Shown: positions 34,929 to 47,409 of the stretch, piece by piece
Position numbering within the stretch: the first letter of the stretch is position 1
Layout: every line of letters starts with the position of its first letter
Source: Bos javanicus
Taxonomy: Eukaryota > Chordata > Mammalia > Artiodactyla > Bovidae
Length of the DNA: 64,000 nucleotides
NCBI RefSeq assembly: GCF_032452875.1
Contig: NW_026893854.1
Span: forward strand, 1 to 64,000
Reading direction: 5' to 3'
Notes under the pieces: generated by a model
Seen by the model: the letters and a program-made list of their open reading frames with translations, nothing else
Databases searched by the model: none
What the model was told of the DNA's origin: nothing
Translations under genes and position numbers: made by a program

Positions 34929-37900
34929 ATGATCAGTGTATGATAGCAAACATGATCAGCGCATGATCAGTCACATGATCAGCGCCATTAAGTCACGTGA
35001 TCACTACATGATAGTCATGTGATCAGTCCATGCTCAGTCACGGTATCAGTGCATGATCAGCCACGTGATCAGTGCATGATCTGTCACAAGATTAGTGTAT
35101 GATCATCCACGTGATCAGTGCATGGGCAGTCATGTGATCAGTGCATGATATAGACGTGATCAGTGCATGATCAGTCACGTGATCAGTGCATGATAGCCAC
35201 GTGATCAGTGCATGATCAGCCACGTGATCAGTGCATGATCAGTCACGTGATCAGTGCATGTCAGCCACGTGATCAGTGCATGATCAGCCACGTGATCAGT
35301 GCATGATAGCCACGTGATCAGTGCATGATCAGTCACGTGATCAGTGCATGATCAGTCACGTGATCAGTGCATGATCAGCCACGTGATCAGTGCATGATCA
35401 GCCACGTGATCAGTGCATGATCAGCCACGTGATCAGTGCATGATAGCCACGTGATCAGTGCATGATCAGTCACGTGATCAGTGCATGATCAGTCACGTGA
35501 TCAGTGCATGATCAGCCACGTGATCAGTGCATGATCAGCCACGTGATCAGTGCATGATCAATTACGTGATCAGTGCATGATCAGTCACGTGACCAGTACA
35601 TGGTAGCTACGTGATCATTGCATGATCAGCCACGTGATCAGTGCATGATAGCCACGTGATCAGTGCATGATAGCCACGTGATCAGTGCATGATCAGTCAC
35701 GTGATAGTGTGATCAGCCACGTGATCAGTGCATGATAGCCACGTGATCAGTGCATGATCAGCCACGTGATCAGTGCATGACAGCCACGTGATCAGTGCAT
35801 GATAGCCACGTGATCAGTGCATGATCAGTCACGTGATACATGTGATCAGCCACGTGATCAGTGCATGATGAGCCACGTGATCAGTGCATGATCAATTACG
35901 TGATCAGTGCATGATCAGTCACGTGACCAGTACATGGTTGCTACGTGATCGTTGCATGATCAGCCACGTGAGCAGAGCATGATAGCCACGTGATCAGTGC
36001 ATGATCAGTCACGTGATCAGTACATGATCAGTCACGTGAACAGTGCATGATCATTTACGTGATCAGTGCATGATCAGTCACGTGACCAGTATATGGTTGC
36101 TACGTGATCATTCCATGACGAGCCACGTGAGCAGTGCATGATAGCCACGTGATGTGTGCATGAGTTACGTGAGCAGAGTATGATCAGCCACGTGATCAGT
36201 GCATGAGTGCCACGTGATCAGTGCATGATATGTCACGTGACAGGTGTGTGATCAGCCACGTGAACAGTGCATGTTCAGCCACGTGATCAGTGCATGATAG
36301 CCACGTGATCAGTGCATGATCAGTTACGTGATCAGTGCATGATCAGCCACGTGATCAGTGCATGATCAGACACGTGATCAGTGTATGATCAGCCACGTGA
36401 TCAGTGCATGATATCCACGTGATCAGTGCATGATCATCACGTGATCAGTGTATGATCAGCCACGTGATCAGTGCATGATCAGTCATGTGATCAGTGCATG
36501 ATATAGACGTGATCAGTGCATGATCAGTCGTGATCAGTGCATGATAGCCACGTGATCAGTGCATGATCAGTCACCTGATGGGTGTATGATCATTCACGTG
36601 ACTGTACATGGTAGCTACATGATCATTGCATGATCAGCCACGTGAGTAGTTCATGATAGCCACGTGATCAGTGCATGATCAGTCACGTGATCAGTGCATG
36701 ATCAGTCATGTGACCAGTACATGGTAGCTGTGATCATGGCATGATCAGCCACGTGATCAGTGCATGATAGCCACGTGATCAGTGCATGATCAGACACGTG
36801 ATCAGTGCATGATCAGTCACGTGATCAGTGCATGATCAGCCACGTGATCAGTGCATGATCAGGCACGTGATCAGTGCATGATCAGCCACGTGATCAGTGC
36901 ATGATAGCCACGTGATCAGTGCATGATCAGTCACGTGATCAGTGCATGATCACGTGATCAGTGTGATCAGCCACGTGATCAGTGCATGATCAGCCACATG
37001 ATCAGTGCATGATCAATTACGTGATCAGTGCATGATCAGTCACGTGACCAGTACATGGTAGCTACGTGATCATTGCATGATCAGCCACGTGATCAGTGCA
37101 TGATAGCCACGTGATCAGTGCATGATAGCCACGTGATCAGTGCATGATCAGTCATGTGATACGTGTGTGATCAGCCACGTGATCAGTGCATGATATCCAC
37201 GTGATCAGTGCATGACAGCCACGTGATCAGTGCATGAGAGCCACGGATCAGTGCATGATCAGTCACGTGATACATGTGTGATCAGCCACGTGATCAGTGC
37301 ATGATGAGCCACGTGATCAGTGCAGGATCAATTACGTGATCAGTGCATGATCAGTCACGTGACCAGTACATGGTTGCTACGTGATCGTTGCATGATCAGC
37401 CACGTGAGCAGAGCATGATAGCCACGTGATCAGTGCATGATCAGTCACGTGATCAGTACATGATCAGTCACGTGAACAGTGCATGATCATTTACGTGATC
37501 TGTGCATGATCAGTCACGTGACCAGTATATGGTTGCTACGTGATCATTCCATGACGAGCCACGTGAGCAGTGCATGATAGCCACGTGATGTGTGCATGAG
37601 TTACGTGAGCAGAGTATGATCAGCCACGTGATCAGTGCATGAGTGCCACGTGATCAGTGCATGATATGTCACGTGACAGGTGTGTGATCAGCCACGTGAA
37701 CAGTGCATGTTCAGCCACGTGATCAGTGCATGATAGCCACGTGATCAGTGCATGATCAGTTACGTGAGCAGTGTATGATCAGCCACGTGATCAGTGCATG
37801 GTCAGACACGTGAACAGTGTATGATCAGCCACGTGATCAGTGCATGATATCCAAGTGATCAGTGCATGATCATCACGTGATCAGTGTATGATCAGCCACG

Positions 37901-37930
37901 TGAACAGTGCATGCTCAGTCACGTGATCTG
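34929..37930 (+). repeat. Spacer 19, long 3,002-bp body with one island missing
   Basis: It is two HOR programmes without an island between, like spacer 16. ATATAGACG lies at 35,148 and 36,501 (1,353 bp apart). The first programme is canonical-rich. The second is variant-rich, with GAGAGCCACGGATC, GCAGGATCAATTACG and GTGAACAGTGCATG. Confidence 0.9.
36430..36515 (+). repeat. Island-loss junction in spacer 19
   Basis: ATCATCACGTG near 36,433 is followed by canonical monomers, AGTCATGTGATCAG near 36,481 and ATATAGACG at 36,501, without an island or the CCATTAAGTC and CACGGTATC steps. It is the same class as the junction at 29.4 kb. Confidence 0.85.
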
Positions 37931-38173
37931 GGCCTGCTGAGCTGCGTGATTACTGTCTGCTCATCTGCTTGACAATTGCCAGCTGAGCTGCACGATTCCT
38001 GCCTGTCATCTGCTTGACAATTGCCAGCTGTGCTGCGTAATTCCTGCCTGCTCAGCTGCTTGATTATTGCCAGCTGAGCAGCATGATTCCTCACACCTGA
38101 GTTCCATGATTATTGCCTGCTGACTGTTTGATTCGTGCCTACTCAGCTCTTTGTTTATTGCCTCCAGAGGCAC
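37931..38173 (+). repeat. Island 20 (consensus island)
   Basis: This 243-bp consensus copy lies 3,245 bp after island 19. Confidence 0.94.
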
Positions 38174-40437
38174 ATGATCAGTGTATGATAGCAAACATGA
38201 TCAGCGCATGATCAGTCACATGATCAGCGCCATTAAGTCACGTGATCACTACATGATAGTCATGTGATCAGTCCATGCTCAGTCACGGTATCAGTGCATG
38301 ATCAGCCACGTGATCAGTGCATGATCTGTCACAAGATTAGTGTATGATCATCCACGTGATCAGTGCATGGGCAGTCATGTGATCAGTGCATGATATAGAC
38401 GTGATCAGTGCATGATCAGTCTCGTGATCAGTGCATGATAGCCACGTGATCAGTGCATGATCAGTCACGTGATCAGTGCATGATCAGTCACGTGATCAGT
38501 GCATGTCAGCCACGTGATCAGTGCATGATCAGCCACGTGATCAGTGCATGATAGCCACGTGATCAGTGCATGATCAGTCACGTGATCAGTGCATGATCAG
38601 TCACGTGATCAGTGCATGATCAGCCACGTGATCAGTGCATGATCAGGCACGTGATCAGTGCATGATCAGCCACGTGATCAGTGCATGATAGCCACGTGAT
38701 CAGTGCATGATCAGTCACGTGATCAGTGCATGATCAGTCACGTGATCAGTGCATGATCAGCCACGTGATCAGTGCATGATCAGCCACGTGATCAGTGCAT
38801 GATCAATTACGTGATCAGTGCATGATCAGTCACGTGACCAGTACATGGTAGCTACGTGATCATTGCATGATCAGCCACGTGATCAGTGCATGATAGCCAC
38901 GTGATCAGTGCATGATAGCCACGTGATCAGTGCATGATCAGTCATGATACGTGTGTGATCAGCCACGTGATCAGTGCATGATAGCCACGTGATCAGTGCA
39001 TGATCAGCCACGTGATCAGTGCATGACAGCCACGTGATCAGTGCATGATCAGCCACGTGATCAGTGCATGATCAGTCACGTGATACATGTGTGATCAGCC
39101 ACGTGATCAGTGCATGATGCCACGTGATCAGTGCATGATCAATTACGTGATCAGTGCATGATCAGTCACGTGACCAGTACATGGTTGCTACGTGATCGTG
39201 CATGATCAGCCACGTGAGCAGTGCATGATAGCCACGTGATCAGTGCATGATCAGTCACGTGATCAGTGCATGATCAGTCACGTGATCAGTGCATGATCAT
39301 TTACGTGATCAGTGCATGATCAGTCACGTGACCAGTATATGGTTGCTACGTGATCATTCCATGACAGCCACGTGAGCAGTGCATGATAGCCACGTGATGT
39401 GTGCATGAGTTACGTGAGCAGTGCATGATCAGCCACGTGATCAGTGCATGAGTGCCACGTGATCAGTGCATGATAGTCACGTGACAGTGTGTGATCAGCC
39501 ACGTGATCAGTGCATGATCAGCCACGTGATCAGTGCATGATAGCCACGTGATCAGTGCATGATCAGTCACGTGATCAGTGCATGATCAGCCACGTGATCA
39601 GTGCATGATCAGACACGTGATCAGTGCATGATCAGCCACGTGATCAGTGCATGATAGCCACGTGATCAGTGCATGATCATCACGTGATCAGTGCATGATC
39701 AGCCACGTGATCAGTGCATGATCAGTCACGTGATCAGTGCATGATATAGACGTGATCAGTGCATGATCAGTCACGTGATCAGTGCATGATAGCCACGTGA
39801 TCAGTGCATGATCAGTCACGTGATCAGTGCATGATCATTCACGTGACCAGTGCATGCCTACGTGATCAGTGCATGATCAGCCACGTGATCAGTGCATGAT
39901 AGCCACGTGATCAGTGCATGATCAGTCACGTGATCAGTGCATGATCAGTCACGTGATCAGTACATGATAGCCACGTGATCAGTGCATGATCAGCCACGTG
40001 ATCAGTGCATGATCAGTTACGTGATCAGTGCATGATCAGTCACGTGATCAGTACATGGTAGCTACGTGATCATTGCCTGATCAGCCACGTGAGCAGAGCA
40101 TGATAGCCACGTGATCAGTGCATGATCAGTCACGTGATCAGTACATGATCAGCCACGTGATCAGTGCATGAGTGCCACGTGATCAGTGCATGATATGTCA
40201 CGTGACAGGTGTGTGATCAGCCACGTGAACAGTGCATGTTCAGCCACGTGATCAGTGCATGATAGCCACGTGATCAGTGCATGATCAGTTACGTGAGCAG
40301 TGTATAATCAGCCACGTGATCAGTGCATGGTCAGACACGTGAACAGTGTATGATCAGCCACGTGATCAGTGCATGATCATCACGTGATCAGTGTATGATC
40401 AGCCACGTGAATAGTGCATGCTCAGTTACGTGATCTG
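38174..40437 (+). repeat. Spacer 20, 2,264-bp body with one island missing
   Basis: ATATAGACG occurs at 38,393 and 39,744, 1,351 bp apart as in spacers 16 and 19, so an island is missing near 39,720. The second programme is then cut short: from about 40,080 it runs straight to the GAGTGCCACG and GATATGTCACG steps and the island. It ends in private GTATAATCAG, GTGAATAGTGC and CTCAGTTACG. Confidence 0.88.
39676..39760 (+). repeat. Island-loss junction in spacer 20
   Basis: ATCATCACGTG near 39,677 passes through canonical units to ATATAGACG at 39,744. The GGGCAGTCATG step is also gone, having been replaced by canonical AGTCACGTG. Confidence 0.82.
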
Positions 40438-40680
40438 GGCCTGCTGAGCTGCGTGATTACTGTCTGCTCATCTGCTTGACAATTGCCAGCTGAGCTGCAC
40501 GATTCCTGCCTGTCATCTGCTTGACAATTGCCAGCTGTGCTGCGTAATTCCTGCCTGCTCAGCTGCTTGATTATTGCCAGCTGAGCAGCATGATTCCTCA
40601 CACCTGAGTTCCATGATTATTGCCTGCTGACTGTTTGATTCGTGCCTACTCAGCTCTTTGTTTATTGCCTCCAGAGGCAC
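40438..40680 (+). repeat. Island 21 (consensus island)
   Basis: This 243-bp consensus copy is preceded by CTCAGTTACGTGATCTGG, where others read CTCAGTCACG. Confidence 0.94.
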
Positions 40681-42159
40681 ATGATCAGTGTATGATAGCA
40701 AACATGATCAGCGCATGATCAGTCACATGATCAGCGCCATTAAGTCACGTGATCACTACATGATAGTCATGTGATCAGTCCATGCTCAGTCACGGTATCA
40801 GTGCATGATCAGCCACGTGATCAGTGCATGATCTGTCACATGATTAGTGTATGATCATCCACGTGATCAGTGCATGGGCAGTCATGTGATCAGTGCATGA
40901 TATAGACGTGATCAGTGCATGATCAGTCTCGTGATCAGTGCATGATAGCCACGTGATCAGTGCATGATCAGTCACCTGATGGGTGTATGATCATTCACGT
41001 GACCTGTACATGGTAGCTACATGATCATTGCATGATCAGCCACGTGAGTAGTGCATGATAGCCACGTGATCACTGCATGATCAGTCACGTGATCAGTGCA
41101 TGATCAGTCATGTGACCAGTACATGGTAGCTGCGTGATCATGGCATGATCAGCCACGTGAGCAGTGCATGATAGCCACGTGATCAGTGCATGATCAGACA
41201 CGTGATCAGTGCATGATCAGTCACGTGATCAGTGCATGATCAGCCACGTGATCAGTGCATGATCAGGCACGTGATCAGTGCATGTCAGCCAAGTGATCAG
41301 TGCATGATAGCCACGTGATCAGTGCATGATCAGTCACGTGATCAGTGCATGATCAGTCATGTGATCAGTGCATGATCAGCCACGTGATCAGTGCATGATC
41401 AGCCACGTGATCAGTGCATGATATCCACGTGATCAGTGCATGACAGCCACGTGATCAGTGCATGAGAGCCACGTGATCAGTGCATGATCAGTCACGTGAT
41501 ACATGTGTGATCAGCCACGTGATCAGTGCATGATGAGCCACGTGATCAGTGCAGGATCAATTACGTGATCAGTGCATGATCAGTCACGTGACCAGTACAT
41601 GGTTGCTACGTGATCGTTGCATGATCAGCCACGTGAGCAGAGCATGATAGCCACGTGATCAGTGCATGATCAGTCACGTGATCAGTACATGATCAGTCAC
41701 GTGAACAGTGCATGATCATTTACGTGATCTTTGCATGATCAGTCACGTGACCAGTATATGGTTGCTACGTGATCATTCCATGACGAGCCACGTGAGCAGT
41801 GCATGATAGCCACGTGATGTGTGCATGAGTTACGTGAGCAGAGTATGATCAGCCACGTGATCAGTGCATGAGTGCCACGTGATCAGTGCATGATATGTCA
41901 CGTGACAGGTGTGTGATCAGCCACGTGAACAGTGCATGTTCAGCCACGTGATCAGTGCATGATAGCCACGTGATCAGTGCATGATCAGTTACGTGAGCAG
42001 TGTATGATCAGCCACGTGATCAGTGCATGGTCAGACACGTGAACAGTGTATGATCAGCCACGTGATCAGTGCATGATATCCAAGTGATCAGTGCATGATC
42101 ATCACGTGATCAGTGTATGATCAGCCACGTGAACAGTGCATGCTCAGTCACGTGATCTG
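40681..42159 (+). repeat. Spacer 21, shortened 1,479-bp HOR body
   Basis: It starts as a normal HOR with CTGTCACATGATTAG. Near 41,400 canonical units join directly to the GATATCCACG step, losing the GATCAATTACG-GGTAGCTACG-GATACGTG segment (~175 bp). The rest is regular. Confidence 0.9.
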
Positions 42160-42402
42160 GGCCTGCTGAGCTGCGTGATTACTGTCTGCTCATCTGCTTG
42201 ACAATTGCCAGCTGAGCTGCACGATTCCTGCCTGTCATCTGCTTGACAATTGCCAGCTGTGCTGCGTAATTCCTGCCTGCTCAGCTGCTTGATTATTGCC
42301 AGCTGAGCAGCATGATTCCTCACAGCTGAGTTCCATGATTATTGCCTGCTGACTGTTTGATTCGTGCCTACTCAGCTCTTTGTTTATTGCCTCCAGAGGC
42401 AC
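42160..42402 (+). repeat. Island 22 (diverged-monomer block)
   Basis: This 243-bp copy has the CACAGCTGAG variant, the rightmost of the four islands that carry it. Confidence 0.94.
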
Positions 42403-43947
42403 ATGATCAGTGTATGATAGCAAACATGATCAGCGCATGATCAGTCACATGATCAGCGCCATTAAGTCACGTGATCACTACATGATAGTCATGTGATCAG
42501 TCCATGCTCAGTCACGGTATCAGTGCATGATCAGCCACGTGATCAGTGCATGATCTGTCACATGATTAGTGTATGATCATCCACGTGATCAGTGCATGGG
42601 CAGTCATGTGATCAGTGCATGATATAGACGTGATCAGTGCATGATCAGTCTCGTGATCAGTGCATGATAGCCACGTGATCAGTGCATGATCAGTCACCTG
42701 ATGGGTGTATGATCATTCACGTGACCTGTACATGGTAGCTACATGATCATTGCATGATCAGCCACGTGAGTAGTGCATGATAGCCACGTGATCACTGCAT
42801 GATCAGTCACGTGATCAGTGCATGATCAGTCATGTGACCAGTACATGGTAGCTGCGTGATCATGGCATGATCAGCCACGTGAGCAGTGCATGATAGCCAC
42901 GTGATCAGTGAATGATCAGACACGTGATCAGTGCATGATCAGTCACGTGATCAGTGCATGATCAGCCACGTGATCAGTGCATGACCAGGCACGTGATCAG
43001 TGTATGTCCAGCCAAGTGATCAGTGCATGATAGCCACGTGATCAGTGCATGATCAGTCACGTGATCAGTGCATGATCAGTCACGTGATCAGTGTATGATC
43101 AGCCACGTGATCAGTGCATGATCAGCCACGTGATCAGTGCATGATCAATTACGTGATCAGTGCATGATCAGTCACGTGACCATTACATGGTAGCTACGTG
43201 ATCATTGCATGATCAGCCACGTGATCAGTGCATGATCAGCCACGTGATCAGTGCATGATAGCCACGTGATCAGTGCATGATCAGTCATGTGATACGTGTG
43301 TGATCAGCCACGTGATCAGTGCATGATATCCACGTGATCAGTGCATGACAGCCACGTGATCAGTGCATGAGAGCCACGTGATCAGTGCATGATCAGTCAC
43401 GTGATACATGTGTGATCAGCCACGTGATCAGTGCATGATGAGCCACGTGATCAGTGCAGGATCAATTACGTGATCAGTGCATGATCAGTCACGTGACCAG
43501 TACATGGTTGCTACGTGATCATTGCATGATCAGCCACGTGAGCAGTGCATGATAGCCACGTGATCAGTGCATGATCAGTCACGTGATCAGTACATGATCA
43601 GTCACGTGAACAGTGCATGATCATTTACGTGATCTTTGCATGATCAGTCACGTGACCAGTATATGGTTGCTACGTGATCATTCCATGACAGCCACGTGAG
43701 CAGTGCATGATAGCCACGTGATGTGTGCATGAGTTACGTGAGCAGAGTATGATCAGCCACGTGATCAGTGCATGAGTGCCACGTGATCAGTGCATGATAG
43801 TCACGTGACAGTGTGTGATCAGCCACGTGAACAGTGCATGATCAGCCACGTGATCAGTGCATGATAGCCACGTGATCAGTGCATGATCATCACGTGATCA
43901 GTGTATGATCAGCCACGTGAACAGTGCATGCTCAGTCACGTGATCAG
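42403..43947 (+). repeat. Spacer 22, 1,545-bp HOR body
   Basis: It carries CTGTCACATGATTAG, GCATGGGCAG, GTGAATGATCAG near 42,909 and GACCATTACATGG near 43,178. It ends without the GATATCCAAG step and leads into GATCAGGGCC, like spacers 6 and 9. It also follows a CACAGCTGAG island, as spacer 9 does. Confidence 0.9.
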
Positions 43948-44190
43948 GGCCTGCTGAGCTGCGTGATTACTGTCTGCTCATCTGCTTGACAATTGCCAGC
44001 TGAGCTGCACGATTCCTGCCTGTCATCTGCTTGACAATTGCCAGCTGTGCTGCGTAATTCCTGCCTGCTCAGCTGCTTGATTATTGCCAGCTGAGCAGCA
44101 TGATTCCTCACACCTGAGTTCCATGATTATTGCCTGCTGACTGTTTGATTCGTGCCTACTCAGCTCTTTGTTTATTGCCTCCAGAGGCAC
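43948..44190 (+). repeat. Island 23 (consensus island)
   Basis: This 243-bp consensus copy is preceded by GATCAGGGCC, as are islands 1, 5, 7 and 10. Confidence 0.94.
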
Positions 44191-45623
44191 ATGATCAGTG
44201 TATGATAGCAAACATGATCAGCGCATGATCAGTCACATGATCAGCGCCATTAAGTCACGTGATCACTACATGATAGTCATGTGATCAGTCCATGCTCAGT
44301 CACGGTGATCAGTGCATGATCTGTCACATGATTAGTGTATGATCATCCACGTGATCAGTGCATGGGCAGTCATGTGATCAGTGCATGATATAGACGTGAT
44401 CAGTGCATGATCAGTCTCGTGATCAGTGCATGATAGCCACGTGATCAGTGCATGATCAGTCACCTGATGGGTGTATGATCATTCACGTGACCTGTACATG
44501 GTAGCTACATGATCATTGCATGATCAGCCACGTGAGTAGTGCATGATAGCCACGTGATCACTGCATGATCAGTCACGTGATCAGTGCATGATCAGTCATG
44601 TGACCAGTACATGGTAGCTGCGTGATCATGGCATGATCAGCCACGTGAGCAGTGCATGATAGCCACGTGATCAGTGCATGATCAGACACGAGATCAGTGC
44701 ATGATCAGTCACGTGATCAGTGCATGATCAGCCACGTGATCAGTGCATGATCAGGCACGTGATCAGTGTATGTCAGCCAAGTGATCAGTGCATGATAGCC
44801 ACGTGATCAGTGCATGATCAGTCACGTGATCAGTGCATGATCAGTCACGTGATCAGTGCATGATCAGCCACGTGATCAGTGCATGATCAGCCACGTGATC
44901 AGTGCATGATCAATTACGTGATCAGTGCATGATCAGTCACGTGACCAGTACATGGTAGCTAGGTGATCATTGCATGATCAGCCACGTGATCAGTGCATGA
45001 TAGCCACGTGATCAGTGCATGATAGCCACGTGATCAGTGCATGATCAGTCATGTGATACGTGTGTGATCAGCCACGTGATCAGTGCATGATATCCACGTG
45101 ATCAGTGCATGACAGCCACGTGATCAGTGCATGAGAGCCACGGGATCAGTGCATGATCAGTCACGTGATCATGTGTGATCAGCCACGTGATCAGTGCATG
45201 ATCAGCCACGTGATCAGTGCATGATCAATTACGTGATCAGTGCATGATCAGTCACGTGACCAGTACATGGTTGCTACGTGATCGTGCATGATCAGCCACG
45301 TGAGCAGTGCATGATAGCCACGTGATCAGTGCATGATCAGTCACGTGATCAGTGCATGATCAGTCACGTGATCAGTGCATGATCAGCCACGTGATCAGTG
45401 CATGATCAGTCACGTGACAGTATATGGTAGCCACGTGATCAGTGCATGATCAGCCACGTGAGCAGTGCATGATCAGCCACGTGATCAGTGCATGAGTTAC
45501 ACGTGAGCAGTGTATGATCAGCCACGTGATCAGTGCATGATATCCAAGTGATCAGTGCATGATCATCACGTGATCAGTGTATGATCAGCCACGTGAACAG
45601 TGCATGCTCAGTCACGTGATCTG
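44191..45623 (+). repeat. Spacer 23, shortened 1,433-bp HOR body
   Basis: CACGGTGATCAG near 44,302 skips two monomers of the post-island block. From about 45,340 to 45,500 the variants are replaced by canonical units, and the GAGTGCC, GATATGTC and CAGACACG steps are lost before GATATCCAAGTG. Confidence 0.9.
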
Positions 45624-45866
45624 GGCCTGCTGAGCTGCGTGATTACTGTCTGCTCATCTGCTTGACAATTGCCAGCTGAGCTGCACGATTCCTGCCTGTC
45701 ATCTGCTTGACAATTGCCAGCTGTGCTGCGTAATTCCTGCCTGCTCAGCTGCTTGATTATTGCCAGCTGAGCAGCATGATTCCTCACACCTGAGTTCCAT
45801 GATTATTGCCTGCTGACTGTTTGATTCGTGCCTACTCAGCTCTTTGTTTATTGCCTCCAGAGGCAC
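45624..45866 (+). repeat. Island 24 (consensus island)
   Basis: This 243-bp consensus copy lies 1,676 bp after island 23. Confidence 0.94.
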
Positions 45867-47166
45867 ATGATCAGTGTATGATAGCAAACATGATCAGCGC
45901 ATGATCAGTCACATGATCAGCGCCATTAAGTCACGTGATCACTACATGATAGTCATGTGATCAGTCCATGCTCAGTCACGGTATCAGTGCATGATCAGCC
46001 ACGTGATCAGTGCATGATCTGTCACATGATTAGTGTATGATCATCCACGTGATCAGTGCATGGGCAGTCATGTGATCAGTGCATGATATAGACGTGATCA
46101 GTGCATGATCAGTCTCGTGATCAGTGCATGATAGCCACGTGATCAGTGCATGATCAGTCACCTGATGGGTGTATGATCATTCACGTGACCTGTACATGGT
46201 AGCTACATGATCATTGCATGATCAGCCACGTGAGTAGTGCATGATAGCCACGTGATCACTGCATGATCAGTCACGTGATCAGTGCATGATCAGTCATGTG
46301 ACCAGTACATGGTAGCTGCGTGATCATGGCATGATCAGCCACGTGAGCAGTGCATGATAGCCACGTGATCAGTGCATGATCAGTCACGTGATCAGTGCAT
46401 GATCAGTCACGTGATCAGTGCATGATCAGCCACGTGATCAGTGCATGATCAGCCACGTGATCAGTGCATGATCAGCCACGTGATCAGTGCATGATAGCCA
46501 CGTGATCAGTGCATGATCAGCCACGTGATCAGTGCATGATCAGTCACGTGATCAGTGCATGATCAGCCACGTGATCAGTGCATGATCAGCCACGTGATCA
46601 GTGCATGATCAATTACGTGATCAGTGCATGATCAGTCACGTGACCAGTACATGGTAGCCACGTGATCAGTGCATGATCAGCCACGTGATCAGTGCATGAT
46701 AGCCACGTGATCAGTGCATGATCAGCCACGTGATCAGTGCATGATCAGTCACGTGATAGTGCATGATCAGCCACGTGATCAGTGCATGATAGCCACGTGA
46801 TCAGTGCATGACAGCCACGTGATCAGTGCATGAGAGCCACGTGATCAGTGCATGATCAGCCACGTGATCAGTGCATGAGTGCCACGTGATCAGTGCATGA
46901 TATGTCACGTGACAGGTGTGTGATCAGCCACGTGAACAGTGCATGTTCAGCCACGTGATCAGTGCATGATAGCCACGTGATCAGTGCATGATCAGTTACG
47001 TGAGCAGTGTATGATCAGCCACGTGATCAGTGCATGGTCAGACACGTGAACAGTGTATGATCAGCCACGTGATCAGTGCATGATATCCAAGTAATCAGTA
47101 CATGATCATCACGTGATCAGTGTATGATCAGCCACGTGAACAGTGCATGCTCAGTCACGTGATCTG
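45867..47166 (+). repeat. Spacer 24, shortened 1,300-bp HOR body
   Basis: It has a normal start and then canonical units from about 46,380. Near 46,860 the GAGAGCC step joins directly to GAGTGCCACG, dropping the GCAGGATCAATT-GGTTGCT-ATATGG segment. GTAATCAGTACATG near 47,091 is private. Confidence 0.9.
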
Positions 47167-47409
47167 GGCCTGCTGAGCTGCGTGATTACTGTCTGCTCAT
47201 CTGCTTGACAATTGCCAGCTGAGCTGCACGATTCCTGCCTGTCATCTGCTTGACAATTGCCAGCTGTGCTGCGTAATTCCTGCCTGCTCAGCTGCTTGAT
47301 TATTGCCAGCTGAGCAGCATGATTCCTCACACCTGAGTTCCATGATTATTGCCTGCTGACTGTTTGATTCGTGCCTACTCAGCTCTTTGTTTATTGCCTC
47401 CAGAGGCAC
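47167..47409 (+). repeat. Island 25 (consensus island)
   Basis: This 243-bp consensus copy is followed by ACATGATCAGTGCATG, where most copies read ACATGATCAGCGCATG. Confidence 0.94.
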
